This document shows, one piece after another, positions 25,352-34,264 of a stretch of DNA of 64,000 nt. The notes beneath the pieces are model-generated. The model had not been told where the DNA came from, made no database searches, and worked only from the letters and a program-made list of their open reading frames with translations. Each line of letters begins with the position of its first letter. The stretch's first letter is position 1. This DNA is from Mucilaginibacter arboris (GTDB lineage Bacteria; Bacteroidota; Bacteroidia; Sphingobacteriales; Sphingobacteriaceae): contig NZ_WPIK01000005.1 of NCBI RefSeq assembly GCF_009754915.1, forward strand, positions 124,001 to 188,000, written 5' to 3'. A program made the position numbers and the translations under genes.

Positions 25352-26056
25352 ATGAAATACAAAAGAATCCTCCTGAAACTTAGTGGCGAATCTTTAATGG
25401 GCGACCGCCAGTACGGCATTGATAACAAACGTGTTTTACAGTATGCAGAGGATATTAAAAGTGTATTTCATTCCGGAATTGAAATAGCGGTTGTTGTTGG
25501 AGGAGGAAATATTTTCCGCGGATTAAGTGCAGAAAAATCAGGCATGGAACGTGCCCAAGCCGATTACATGGGCATGTTGGCAACCGTAATCAATTGCATG
25601 GCGTTGCAAAGTGCTTTGGAAGGCATTGGCATAGAAACGCGTTTACAATCGGCCATTAAAATGGAACAGATCTGCGAACCTTATATCCGCCGCCGCGCCA
25701 TGACGCATTTGCAAACCGGCCGCGTGGTTATTTTTGGCGCAGGAACCGGAAACCCTTATTTTACTACCGATACCGCTGCCTCTTTAAGAGCTATTGAAAT
25801 TAAAGCGGATGTTGTTTTGAAAGGAACACGTGTTGATGGCATTTATTCGGCCGATCCGGAAAAAGATCCATCAGCAGTTAAATATGATGAAATTACTTTT
25901 CAGGAAGTTTACGATAAAGGCTTGAATGTAATGGACATGACCGCGATTACTTTATGCCAGGAAAACAAGCTGCCAATTATTGTTTTTGATATGAACAAAC
26001 CCGGGAACTTCAGAAAGATTGCTGATGGAGAAGCAATTGGCACGATAGTACACTAA
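25352..26056 (+). CDS. pyrH: UMP kinase
   Basis: Phosphorylates UMP to UDP. The 234-residue amino-acid-kinase-fold protein shows [14 protein letters not shown] at the start, the [11 protein letters not shown] loop, the central [30 protein letters not shown] segment and the C-terminal [12 protein letters not shown]. It lies just upstream of frr, the common pyrH-frr order, with tsf-rpsB two genes earlier. Confidence 0.96.
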   Translation: MKYKRILLKLSGESLMGDRQYGIDNKRVLQYAEDIKSVFHSGIEIAVVVGGGNIFRGLSAEKSGMERAQADYMGMLATVINCMALQSALEGIGIETRLQSAIKMEQICEPYIRRRAMTHLQTGRVVIFGAGTGNPYFTTDTAASLRAIEIKADVVLKGTRVDGIYSADPEKDPSAVKYDEITFQEVYDKGLNVMDMTAITLCQENKLPIIVFDMNKPGNFRKIADGEAIGTIVH

Positions 26057-26105
26057 TTTTACCGGCATAAAAACAGCATCAGCATAAATATTGGAACAGT
26101 ATTTT

Positions 26106-26113
26106 TACTTTTG
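26106..26113 (+). promoter_or_regulatory. Promoter -7 element before frr
   Basis: TACTTTTG matches TAnnTTTG; the frr ATG follows 19 bases later. No clear TTTG lies 19 bases upstream, so support is partial. A TAAAAACAGCAT variant word lies just before (26068-26079). Confidence 0.4.
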
Positions 26114-26131
26114 CAAAAACCAAATGAAGAG

Positions 26132-26695
26132 ATGAGCGAACTCATTAAAAAACAGTTAAAAGAAACCAAAACTCACATGGAGAAAGCCATTGAGTTTATA
26201 GATAACGAACTAACCAAAGTTAGGGCAGGAAAAGCTTCTCCATCCATGTTAGATGGCGTTTATGTTGATTATTACGGCACCGCTACGCCTTTGGCACAAG
26301 TAGGAACCGTAAATTCCCCGGATGCACGTACTTTGGTAATTCAACCCTGGGAAAAAAACATGTTAGGGCCGATTGAAAAAGCGATCATTGAATCAAACCT
26401 TAGCTTAAACCCTCAAAACGATGGTCAAATTATTCGCATTAACGTTCCGCCTTTAACCGAAGAACGCCGTAGGGATTTGGTAAAAAAAGTAAAATCTGAA
26501 GCAGAAGCCGGCAAGGTAACTATTCGGAATTTACGCAAAGACGCCAACGAAAAAATTAAGAAATTAAAATCTGAAGGTGTTTCTGAAGATGAAATTAAAG
26601 TTGGCGAAGGCGATGTGCAAAAATTAACTGATAGTTATATTGTAAAAGTTGATCAGTTAGCAGAATTAAAAGAAAAAGACATTATGACGGTTTAA
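26132..26695 (+). CDS. frr: Ribosome recycling factor
   Basis: Splits post-termination ribosomes together with EF-G. With ATG at 26132 the protein has 187 residues, the usual family length; the TTG at 26111 would overlap the promoter. Landmarks are the helix ELTKVRAGKASPSMLDG, VDYYGTATPLAQVGTV, and RINVPPLTEERRRDLVKKV. A terminator follows. Confidence 0.95.
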   Translation: MSELIKKQLKETKTHMEKAIEFIDNELTKVRAGKASPSMLDGVYVDYYGTATPLAQVGTVNSPDARTLVIQPWEKNMLGPIEKAIIESNLSLNPQNDGQIIRINVPPLTEERRRDLVKKVKSEAEAGKVTIRNLRKDANEKIKKLKSEGVSEDEIKVGEGDVQKLTDSYIVKVDQLAELKEKDIMTV

Positions 26696-26720
26696 ACATT
26701 TTTGTTTAAATTAGTTTTAA

Positions 26721-26757
26721 GAGGGAATAAACCGTTCTGGTAATTCCCTTTTTTTAT
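26721..26757 (+). terminator. Rho-independent terminator after frr
   Basis: Stem AGGGAAT (26722-26728) and ATTCCCT (26743-26749), with an inner ACC/GGT pairing, followed by a run of T residues. Confidence 0.85.
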
Positions 26758-26769
26758 TTCTATATCATT

Positions 26770-28524
26770 ATGAAGCTCCTTATTACCTACTTAAAAGCAC
26801 ACCGCGGCTACGTGTTGTTAGCCTTAGTGTTAGCCGCCATTAACATGGGCTTTTCATTGCTCGATCCTTATATAACCGGCCGCATCGTAGACCTTTATAT
26901 CGAAAAAATTAATGTACTCTCCCGCCATCAATATGTTTACGGCGTTTTAGGGTGGGTTGGTTTAGCTATCGGTGCTGCAATGGTATCGCGTATTGCTAAA
27001 AATTTCCAGGATTATTACACCAATATTGTGGTACAAAAAGTAGGTGCAAGAATGTATGCCGATGGTTTGGAACATTCGTTAAAATTGCCTTACCAGGTTT
27101 TTGAAGATCAACGTAGCGGAGAAACATTAGGCATCTTACAAAAAGTACGATTGGATACCGAAAAATTCATTACTTCTTTTATCAGTGTTTTATTTGTAAG
27201 CCTGGTAGGAATGGTTTTTATCACCGTTTACTCAGTTAGCGTAAGCTATAAAGTTACACTGGTTTATTTTGCTTCTATCCCGGTCATCACTTTTGTAAGC
27301 ATGTTTTTAAGCCGCAAAATAAAAACGATCCAAAAGAAAATTGTAACGCAAACTACCACGCTTGCCGGTTCTACTACAGAATCTTTGCGCAATATCGAAC
27401 TGATAAAAAGTTTAGGTTTAGCCGGACAGGAAATTAAACGCCTTAATAAAACTACTTATCAAATACTGGATTTAGAACTAAAAAAAGTAAAATACGTGCG
27501 CAGCATGAGTTTTGCACAAGGCACTACTGTAAATTTTGTCCGCAGCACAATGATCGTAGTTTTACTGGTCCTGATCTTTGAAAGGACCATTTCTGCCGGC
27601 CAGTATTTCTCATTTCTGTTCTATTCATTTTTCCTGTTCAACCCCTTACAAGAGTTAGGTAATGTAATTTTGAACTGGCGGGAAGCAGAAGTTTCTTTAA
27701 ACAACTTTAAGCAGATTTTAAGTACCGAAATAGATGCAAAACCTGTTCGCCCGGTTCATCTGCCTCAAATTAATACTTTAACTTTTGATAAAGTTAGTTT
27801 CAGGCACTTAACCAGCAACCGCAATGCCATTACCGATATTGCTTTTAGTGCAGAAAAAGGAGAAACCATTGCTTTTGTTGGCCCTTCCGGTTCCGGAAAA
27901 ACAACTTTGGTAAAAATGCTGGTTGGTTTATACCAGCCTTTGAGCGGAAAAGTTTTTTATAATGACATCAGCAGTTCTGAAATTGATTTAGATGAGCTCC
28001 GTGAGAAAATCGGATTTGTAACGCAGGACACGCAGTTATTTTCCGGAACGATACGCGAAAACTTGCTATTTGTACAACCAAACGCAACAGACGAAGAATG
28101 TTTGAGTGTTTTACAAAAAGCAGCCTGTTATAATTTATTGGCACGCGCAGAGCATGGATTAGACACGGTAATTGGTGAGGGCGGCGTAAAGGTTTCGGGT
28201 GGAGAAAAGCAGCGTTTGTCGATTGCGAGAGCTTTACTGCGGAAGCCTGATCTACTGGTTTTCGACGAAGCAACTTCTTCTTTGGATTCTATTACGGAAG
28301 AAGAGATTTCTAAAACAATACGTGATGTTTCTGATTTGCAAAACCACATTACCATTTTGATTGCGCACCGTTTATCAACCATTTTACACGCTGACCGCAT
28401 TTATGTATTAGAAAAAGGCCGCATCATTGAATCAGGAAAACACGCTGAACTTCTGGATCAAAAAGGTTTGTATTATGCCATGTGGCGCCAGCAAATTGGG
28501 GAAAGAACGGATGTTGAAGTTTAA
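26770..28524 (+). CDS. ABC transporter, fused membrane and ATPase domains
   Basis: A 584-residue type IV-fold exporter half-transporter. The N-terminal ~300 residues form a six-helix membrane domain (for example LLALVLAAINMGF, SFISVLFVSLVGMVFITVY, STMIVVLLVLIF). The nucleotide-binding domain has Walker A FVGPSGSGKTTLVKML, Q-loop VTQDTQLFSG, signature VSGGEKQRLSIARALL and Walker B LLVFDEATSSLD. It probably works as a homodimer; the cargo is not predictable. A palindromic repeat and a convergent MFS gene follow. Confidence 0.92.
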   Translation: MKLLITYLKAHRGYVLLALVLAAINMGFSLLDPYITGRIVDLYIEKINVLSRHQYVYGVLGWVGLAIGAAMVSRIAKNFQDYYTNIVVQKVGARMYADGLEHSLKLPYQVFEDQRSGETLGILQKVRLDTEKFITSFISVLFVSLVGMVFITVYSVSVSYKVTLVYFASIPVITFVSMFLSRKIKTIQKKIVTQTTTLAGSTTESLRNIELIKSLGLAGQEIKRLNKTTYQILDLELKKVKYVRSMSFAQGTTVNFVRSTMIVVLLVLIFERTISAGQYFSFLFYSFFLFNPLQELGNVILNWREAEVSLNNFKQILSTEIDAKPVRPVHLPQINTLTFDKVSFRHLTSNRNAITDIAFSAEKGETIAFVGPSGSGKTTLVKMLVGLYQPLSGKVFYNDISSSEIDLDELREKIGFVTQDTQLFSGTIRENLLFVQPNATDEECLSVLQKAACYNLLARAEHGLDTVIGEGGVKVSGGEKQRLSIARALLRKPDLLVFDEATSSLDSITEEEISKTIRDVSDLQNHITILIAHRLSTILHADRIYVLEKGRIIESGKHAELLDQKGLYYAMWRQQIGERTDVEV

Positions 28525-28532
28525 GTTTACCC

Positions 28533-28646
28533 GTATTGTCATTACAATAGGAGGAATCTTCTTCAATAAAAGAAATACAAGTTTTATGCTGATAAAAGAA
28601 GTATTGATTGCTTGATGAAGATTTCTTCCCTACGGGCGAAATGACA
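28533..28646. repeat. Palindromic intergenic repeat (GTCAT family) with the 12-base motif variant in its loop
   Basis: Left arm TTGTCATT, AGGAGGAATCTTCTTCAA faces right arm TTGATGAAGATTTCTTCCC, GCGAAATGACAA. The loop holds TAAAAGAAGTAT (28593-28604, one mismatch) preceded by TTTTATGCTGA. It separates two convergent genes and may be a bidirectional terminator. Confidence 0.7.
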
Positions 28647-28655
28647 AAAAACTTA

Positions 28656-29951
28656 TTATACTTTTGCTGCTTCCGGTGCGTTAATTTCACTCAACCGCAT
28701 GGGTACCAGCTTTTTGGTTTTTAAATATGTTGTTAGTACCACAATCAAGGTCATCGAGCCGCCAAAAATGACCGAAGTAACCGTTCCCATTAAACGGGCA
28801 GTTAATCCGGACTCAAAAGCACCAATCTCATTAGAAGAACCAATAAACATAGAATTCACTGCAGATACACGGCCACGCATCTGGTCTGGCGTAAGCAGTT
28901 GCATGATGGTGGAGCGGATCAGCACGCTAATGCTATCAAATGCGCCTAATGTAAACAGGAAGAACAGTGATAAATAGTAGTTTTTAGAGAACCCGAACAG
29001 AATAATAGAAACACCAAAACCAACAACTGCAATTAGTAAATTACGCCATGGTTTCCCCATTGGGGAGAAGCGGGTCATGGCCAACATGGTCAACACTGCA
29101 CCGACGGAATCTGCAGCACGCATCATCCCAAAACCTTCCGCTCCAACTTTTAAAATATCATTTGCAAAAACAGGCAATAAGGCAACTGCCCCACCAAAGA
29201 ATACAGAGAACAGGTCTAAACTCATTGCTCCCAGCATCATCCGGTTATTGAAAACGAAATGAATGCCTTCTGATAAACTTTTATAAATGCTTTCTTTAGG
29301 TACATATTCTGCTTCGTGTTTGTTTAATGTGGCAATTGCAATGATAGCCATGGTAACAAACAGAACCACAAGTGAAAACGTAAATGAAATACCTAATTTA
29401 TCTAAAATAATGCCACCGGCTACCGGGCCTAAAACAGATGCAGATTGAAAAGCTGAACTATTCCAGGTTGAGGAATTTGGGTAAAGTTCACGCGGGATAA
29501 TCCTTGTCATGACGGAGAAAGCTGTAGGGCCGTAAAAGCCGCGTGCCAAGCCGATAAAAAAGATCATCACATAGATTACCAGGACAATATGACTGGTGCT
29601 TAAATAACGTGTTGCAGCAGGCAAAGTAACCAGGAGCATTATTGTAGAACAAATCCACATGACCGAAAAGATCAGCAGCAGCAAGCGCTTTTTCTCTGAT
29701 TTATCAGCAACATAGCCACCATATAAAGCAATGCCGATGGAAGGAATGGCTTCGGTAAGGCCGATCATACCTAAAGCAAGGGCACTTTTTGTGAGCTGAT
29801 AAATATGATAGCCTACTATTACGGCTTGCATTTGGTAGGCAAACGTAAAAAAGAAACGCATGGCTAAATACGACCTGAACTCCTTAAAACGGAGGGCTGC
29901 AAAAGGATCGGGTTTGGTTGAATTCGAGGGGACTTCGTCGGACACTGACAA
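28656..29951 (-). CDS. MFS transporter
   Basis: A 431-residue major facilitator protein with about twelve hydrophobic segments and the MFS loop signature between helices 2 and 3, GGYVADKSEKKRLL. Relatives of this type (with FAALRFKEFRSYL at the N-terminus) include the Entner-type drug exporters and enterobactin exporter EntS-like proteins; substrate is not predictable. The start is uncertain: TTG at 29951 or GTG at 29945, no ATG being near. It is convergent with the ABC transporter gene. Confidence 0.85.
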   Translation of the reverse strand: MSVSDEVPSNSTKPDPFAALRFKEFRSYLAMRFFFTFAYQMQAVIVGYHIYQLTKSALALGMIGLTEAIPSIGIALYGGYVADKSEKKRLLLLIFSVMWICSTIMLLVTLPAATRYLSTSHIVLVIYVMIFFIGLARGFYGPTAFSVMTRIIPRELYPNSSTWNSSAFQSASVLGPVAGGIILDKLGISFTFSLVVLFVTMAIIAIATLNKHEAEYVPKESIYKSLSEGIHFVFNNRMMLGAMSLDLFSVFFGGAVALLPVFANDILKVGAEGFGMMRAADSVGAVLTMLAMTRFSPMGKPWRNLLIAVVGFGVSIILFGFSKNYYLSLFFLFTLGAFDSISVLIRSTIMQLLTPDQMRGRVSAVNSMFIGSSNEIGAFESGLTARLMGTVTSVIFGGSMTLIVVLTTYLKTKKLVPMRLSEINAPEAAKV

Positions 29952-30001
29952 TATATTTTTTACAAAAATAAGCTATAATGCCTAAAATTGTTTTGTTTTG
30001 A

Positions 30002-31387
30002 TTAAAATGATAGTCCATGCTGATCGATCAGATAAATTAAAGAAGCCATAGAAGCGGCGCCTAACTCCAATTCCCGCTTGTTTACGTTTTCAAAAACATC
30101 TTTTGCAGAATGATGCAGATCAAAATAACGTTGCGAATCCGGACGGAAGCCAATTAAAATTACAGCAGGAACAGTTGCTTTTAAAGGCTCTATATCTGTT
30201 CCGGCGCCGCCATTTATGAATCGGTCAACTTCATAAGGTTCTAATAATGATTTCCAGTTTTTATTGATTTTTTGCAGAAGTTGAGGTTGTATGGCATTAA
30301 ATGAAAAACCGCGTGGCGTAAATCCACCTTCGTCTGATTCGATTGCTGCAATGTGCTTTTCGTTATTTTTTTGCGCCAGCTCTGCATATTTTGTACCTCC
30401 TTTATGTCCGTTTTCTTCATTCATAAACATAACCGCGCGGATAGAATGTTTAGGGCGATAACCTATAGCTTTAAAAATCCTTAACACTTCTACCGATTGC
30501 ATTACGCCGGTTCCGTCATCATGTGCACCTTCTGCTAAATCCCAGGAATCTAAATGGCCGCCAACTGTAATAAACTCGTTTGGGTTTTCCGTTCCTTTTA
30601 ATTCGCCTACAACGTTGTAAGAAAGCACATCAGGTAAAGTCTGGCAGTTCTGTTTGAAGTAGAACTGAACAGCTCCCTTTTGTTTTAAAAGCGCACTTAA
30701 TTGATTAGCACCTTTGGTTGAGATTGCTGCTGCCGGAATTTTGTTTCCGCCTTCTTCATACGATGTTGCACCTGTATGCGGATAATCGTCTATAATTTCT
30801 GTCATTGAACGAACAATCACCCCAACTGCTCCGTATTTGGCAGCTTCAGCCGGACCACGAAAACGCTGATCGCTTGCGGTACTATAAGCGGCACCGGTTT
30901 CAATAAAGCGAGGGTCGAAAGGACGGTTATAAAATACTATTTTGCCTTTTACCGCTTGTTCGCCTAAAGTTTTCAGTTCCTGCAAACCTTGCACTTCTAT
31001 CACTTCGGCCGTTAAACCGTTTTTTGCTGTTGCTACGGATCCGCCCAATGCGACTACAGGAACCGAAATTTGCTGATTGCCTGCAATTATTTTTGCCTGC
31101 TCTTTTTCGCCACGGACCCAATGCGGTACCATAACTTCCTGCAAAAAAACTCTGTCGAAACCATAATGCTCCATCAGTTTTTTTGTCCAGTCGACTGCTT
31201 TTTGCGCATTTGCTGATCCACTTAAGCGCGGACCGATTTTTTTGCACAAGTATTCCAGGTTCTGGTATGGTTTTCCGTTTACCAGTGCTTCATCATAAAT
31301 TTTTCTTAAAAACAAAGAATCTGTATGTTGAGCAGATACAGCTAAAGAACTACTTAGAAAAATAGCAAGTAAAAATTTAAACCTCAT
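30002..31387 (-). CDS. Secreted M28-family zinc peptidase
   Basis: A 461-residue exported metallopeptidase of the M28 family, similar to carboxypeptidase Q (PGCP) type dipeptidases. A signal peptide (FLLAIFLSSSLAVSAQ) leads. A PA-type insert lies in the middle (about 100-250), and the zinc ligands are visible in VGGHLDSWDLAEGAHDDG, the catalytic pair in MNEENGHKGG, then AIESDEGGF and the C-terminal DLHHSAKDVFENV. It should act in the periplasm on small peptides. Confidence 0.9.
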   Translation of the reverse strand: MRFKFLLAIFLSSSLAVSAQHTDSLFLRKIYDEALVNGKPYQNLEYLCKKIGPRLSGSANAQKAVDWTKKLMEHYGFDRVFLQEVMVPHWVRGEKEQAKIIAGNQQISVPVVALGGSVATAKNGLTAEVIEVQGLQELKTLGEQAVKGKIVFYNRPFDPRFIETGAAYSTASDQRFRGPAEAAKYGAVGVIVRSMTEIIDDYPHTGATSYEEGGNKIPAAAISTKGANQLSALLKQKGAVQFYFKQNCQTLPDVLSYNVVGELKGTENPNEFITVGGHLDSWDLAEGAHDDGTGVMQSVEVLRIFKAIGYRPKHSIRAVMFMNEENGHKGGTKYAELAQKNNEKHIAAIESDEGGFTPRGFSFNAIQPQLLQKINKNWKSLLEPYEVDRFINGGAGTDIEPLKATVPAVILIGFRPDSQRYFDLHHSAKDVFENVNKRELELGAASMASLIYLIDQHGLSF

Positions 31388-31403
31388 AAAAGCAGCATAT
31401 CAG

Positions 31404-31411
31404 CAAAGTTA
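31404..31411 (-). promoter_or_regulatory. Promoter -7 element for the M28 peptidase gene
   Basis: On the minus strand TAACTTTG matches TAnnTTTG, 16 bases before the ATG at 31387. A TAAAAGCAGCAT variant (31387-31398, one mismatch) on the plus strand overlaps the short leader and start codon. Confidence 0.45.
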
Positions 31412-31436
31412 AAATTTGTACTGCCTTCTCAAAACG

Positions 31437-33542
31437 TCAGGAAATTTTATTCCAGCTTAAACCTGCACTTTTTTGTTGAAAATGCTGATAAAGCAATGCA
31501 TTTTCAGGCAAATGCAATTGCGGATCTGTTTTAAACAACCTTTCAACCTCCTGCCGCGCCTGTTGTAATGCAGGCTGATCTTCTACCAGATTAGCTATCT
31601 TCAAATCCAGCACGCCGCTTTGCTGTTTTCCTTCGATATTTCCCGGACCGCGTAGTTGCAGGTCAATTTCAGATATTTCAAACCCATCGTTTGTACGCAC
31701 CATTGTTTCCAACCTGATCCTTCCTTCTTTGGATAATTTTTGGTTACTCATTAAGATACAATAAGATTGTTCGGCTCCACGGCCAACTCTTCCGCGTAGC
31801 TGATGCAACTGCGAAAGGCCAAAACGTTCTGCATTTTCAATAATCATTACCGAAGCATTAGGCACGTTTACACCAACTTCAATTACGGTTGTTGCAACCA
31901 TAATTTGCGTTTCGCCCTTTACAAACCGGTTCATTTCAAACTCTTTGTCGGCTGCTGTAAGTTGTCCATGCACAATACTAATCCGGTATTCTGGCAGTGG
32001 AAATTCTCTCGACATCACTTCCAAACCGTCATTCAGGTTCTTTAAATCGAGCTTTTCGCTTTCTTTAATCAGTGGATAAACTACGTAAATTTGCCTTCCT
32101 TTGGCAATTTCTTCTTTGATAAAACCAAATACGCGCAAACGTCCACTTTCAAAAAAGTGTTTTGTTTCAATTGGTTTTCTTCCGGCTGGCAATTCATCAA
32201 TTACAGATACATCCAAATCGCCGTACAAAGTCATGGCCAACGTACGTGGAATAGGTGTTGCAGTCATCACTAAAATATGCGGGGGAATACTGTTTTTACG
32301 CCATAATTTTGCGCGTTGCTCCACCCCAAAACGATGCTGCTCGTCAATCACCACAAAACCTAAATTTTTAAACTGAACTTTATCTTCAATCAAAGCATGT
32401 GTACCAATTAAGATATTTAGCTTGCCGCTTTCCAAATCTTCGTGAATAATTTTTCGTGCTTTCCGTGTTGTTGATCCGGTTAATAAAGCTACTTCTACAA
32501 AGCCTTCCCCCAATAATTGTTTTATAGACTGATAATGCTGATTAGCCAGAATTTCTGTTGGCGCCATCATGCAAGCCTGAAAACCATTATCAATAGCTAA
32601 AAGAATACTCATTAAGGCAACAACCGTTTTACCGCTGCCAACATCACCTTGTAACAAACGGTTCATTTGGATGCCTTTTTGTGTATCTAAACGGATCTCC
32701 TTTAAAGTTCTTTTTTGTGCCGATGTAAGTTCAAACGGCAGTTTGTTGGTGTAAAATTCGTTGAAGTAATGACCAACTTTACCGAAAATACTTCCTTTAA
32801 ACTTTTGCTCCCGAAACAGTTTATTTTTTAGCAATTTAAGCTGAAGGAAAAACAGTTCCTCAAACTTTAGCCGTTTGGATGCTTCTTTTAGCTGCATAAA
32901 ATTTTCGGGAAAATGGATATGCTGATAAGCAATTCTCCTATCAATCAGCTTATTGGATGCAAGAATGTAAGGCGGCAAATTTTCACTGATATTTCTACCA
33001 TATTGCTCTAATAAAGCAGCAACTAATTTCTGGATACCTTTAGTATCAAGTAAAAATTTTTTTAGTTTTTCTGTAGAAGTATAGGCAGGCTGTAAAGCTA
33101 AACTACCCTGATTTTTAGCAGCATCTGTACCATAAAGTTCAGTTTCCGAATGTGCAATCTGAGGTTTGCCATTAAAAAAGCCCGGCTTGCCAAAAAAAAC
33201 ATAAGCTTTTCCTACCACGAGGTTTTGGAAAGCCCGGGCAATACCCTGAAACCATACTAATTCTATAGGCCCGGTTTCATCATAAGCAGAAGCAACAAGC
33301 CTTTTACCAGCTTTTTCGCCTACTATTTCTTTATGTTTTAAACGGGCAATAATTTGTACGTAAGGCAACTCCAGAGATACTTCTTTTATCTTATAAAAAC
33401 GGGTACGGTCTATGTATTTAAAAGGAAAATGCTGAAGCAAATCACCGTAAGTAGCAATGCCAAGCTCTTTTTTTAAAGCTGCCCCACGTGCTGCCCCAAC
33501 GCCTTTTAAATATTCAATGGGTGTTTGAAAAAATTCATCCAA
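31437..33542 (-). CDS. recG: ATP-dependent DNA helicase RecG
   Basis: Branch-migrating helicase that remodels stalled forks and Holliday junctions. The 701-residue protein has the N-terminal wedge domain (IEYLKGVGAARGAALKKELG and an OB-fold region), Walker A LLQGDVGSGKTVVAL, motif II in FVVIDEQHRFGVEQR, motif III MTATPIPRTLA, and the C-terminal QLRGRVGRG and TRG-like LRGPGNIEGKQQSG. One exact and one near copy of the 12-base motif lie within it. Confidence 0.96.
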   Translation of the reverse strand: MDEFFQTPIEYLKGVGAARGAALKKELGIATYGDLLQHFPFKYIDRTRFYKIKEVSLELPYVQIIARLKHKEIVGEKAGKRLVASAYDETGPIELVWFQGIARAFQNLVVGKAYVFFGKPGFFNGKPQIAHSETELYGTDAAKNQGSLALQPAYTSTEKLKKFLLDTKGIQKLVAALLEQYGRNISENLPPYILASNKLIDRRIAYQHIHFPENFMQLKEASKRLKFEELFFLQLKLLKNKLFREQKFKGSIFGKVGHYFNEFYTNKLPFELTSAQKRTLKEIRLDTQKGIQMNRLLQGDVGSGKTVVALMSILLAIDNGFQACMMAPTEILANQHYQSIKQLLGEGFVEVALLTGSTTRKARKIIHEDLESGKLNILIGTHALIEDKVQFKNLGFVVIDEQHRFGVEQRAKLWRKNSIPPHILVMTATPIPRTLAMTLYGDLDVSVIDELPAGRKPIETKHFFESGRLRVFGFIKEEIAKGRQIYVVYPLIKESEKLDLKNLNDGLEVMSREFPLPEYRISIVHGQLTAADKEFEMNRFVKGETQIMVATTVIEVGVNVPNASVMIIENAERFGLSQLHQLRGRVGRGAEQSYCILMSNQKLSKEGRIRLETMVRTNDGFEISEIDLQLRGPGNIEGKQQSGVLDLKIANLVEDQPALQQARQEVERLFKTDPQLHLPENALLYQHFQQKSAGLSWNKIS
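32879..32890 (-). repeat. TAAAAGAAGCAT dispersed motif, copy 14 (inside recG)
   Basis: Exact word in coding sequence, encoding Leu-Lys-Glu-Ala-Ser. A near copy at 33377-33388 encodes Ile-Lys-Glu-Val-Ser. Confidence 0.85.
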
Positions 33543-33580
33543 AATTTAACAGTTTATGAGCGGACATAAATTTTGGTGCA

Positions 33581-33592
33581 TAAAAGAAGCAT
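33581..33592 (+). repeat. TAAAAGAAGCAT dispersed motif, copy 15
   Basis: Exact word in the 60-base spacer between recG and the ridA-like gene; extended form: ATAAATTTT, then GGTGCA, then the word. It is on the strand opposite to both genes. Confidence 0.88.
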
Positions 33593-33602
33593 TTGCTGAT
33601 TT

Positions 33603-33983
33603 TTATGGCTTAACAGCTATTGCTGAGATCTCGACATTTACATTTTTAGGCAACACAGAAACTTCTACTGTTTCCCTGGCCGGAAAGTTTCCGGTGAAGT
33701 AAGACCCGTAAATATCATTTATCAAACTGAAATTATTCATGTCAGATAAAAAGATAGTGGTTTTAACAATATCATCAAAAGTAAGCCCGGCCTCAGCTAA
33801 AATGGCTTTTATATTTCTAAGAACGGTATGTGTTTCTGCTGTTATATTATCTGTTATTAACTGTCCGGAAGCTGCATCAATAGCAATTTGCCCGGAAATA
33901 AATAAAAAGCCCCCTGCTATAACAGCCTGGTTGTATGGGCCGATGGGCTGAGGGGCTTCTTTTGTATTGATAATTGTTTTCAT
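33603..33983 (-). CDS. ridA: RidA family deaminase
   Basis: A 126-residue Rid/YjgF protein that hydrolyses reactive enamine and imine intermediates from PLP enzymes. It has the family pattern IGPYNQAVIAGGFLFISGQIA, the central DIVKTTIFLSDMNNFSLIN and the active-site arginine in FPARETVEVSVLP. Length is standard. It lies upstream of recG in the same orientation. Confidence 0.93.
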   Translation of the reverse strand: MKTIINTKEAPQPIGPYNQAVIAGGFLFISGQIAIDAASGQLITDNITAETHTVLRNIKAILAEAGLTFDDIVKTTIFLSDMNNFSLINDIYGSYFTGNFPARETVEVSVLPKNVNVEISAIAVKP

Positions 33984-34056
33984 TAAGTAACTTGTTTTTA
34001 AGGATAATGAGCTTCTTGGGCCTATTAATCAGGATTTAAATTGTGGCCATAGAGGT

Positions 34057-34200
34057 TTATCGTTTTAATATAAACCAGTCGATCAGTTTCCAGATAATGC
34101 CCAGTAAAAATATAATAATTGCCGTTTTGTTTATAAAATGCATTGCCCTGATGTTAAAATTATCGGGCCTGTCTTTATCTTTTTTTCTGAAAAAGTACAT
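34057..34200 (-). CDS. Small single-span membrane protein
   Basis: A 47-residue ORF read directly from the sequence: MYFFRKKDKDRPDNFN at the start, then a transmembrane segment TAIIIFLLGIIWKLIDWFI and a closing LKR stop. The ATG is at 34200 and the TAA at 34057-34059. A basic N-terminus before one hydrophobic helix suggests an inner-membrane protein. Similar ~50-residue proteins (DUF6728-like, by my recollection) occur next to ridA and recG in Bacteroidota. It sits downstream of the OmpA terminator. Confidence 0.6.
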   Translation of the reverse strand: MYFFRKKDKDRPDNFNIRAMHFINKTAIIIFLLGIIWKLIDWFILKR

Positions 34201-34211
34201 AGTACAAATAT

Positions 34212-34248
34212 AAAAAAAGGGGCCCAGAAAAATCCGGGCCCCTTTATA
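34212..34248 (-). terminator. Rho-independent terminator of the OmpA gene
   Basis: On the minus strand the stem GGGGCCC (34236-34242) and GGGCCCC (34219-34225) is followed by seven T residues (plus-strand A-run 34212-34218). Confidence 0.9.
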
Positions 34249-34264
34249 TGAATTAAAGAATTAA

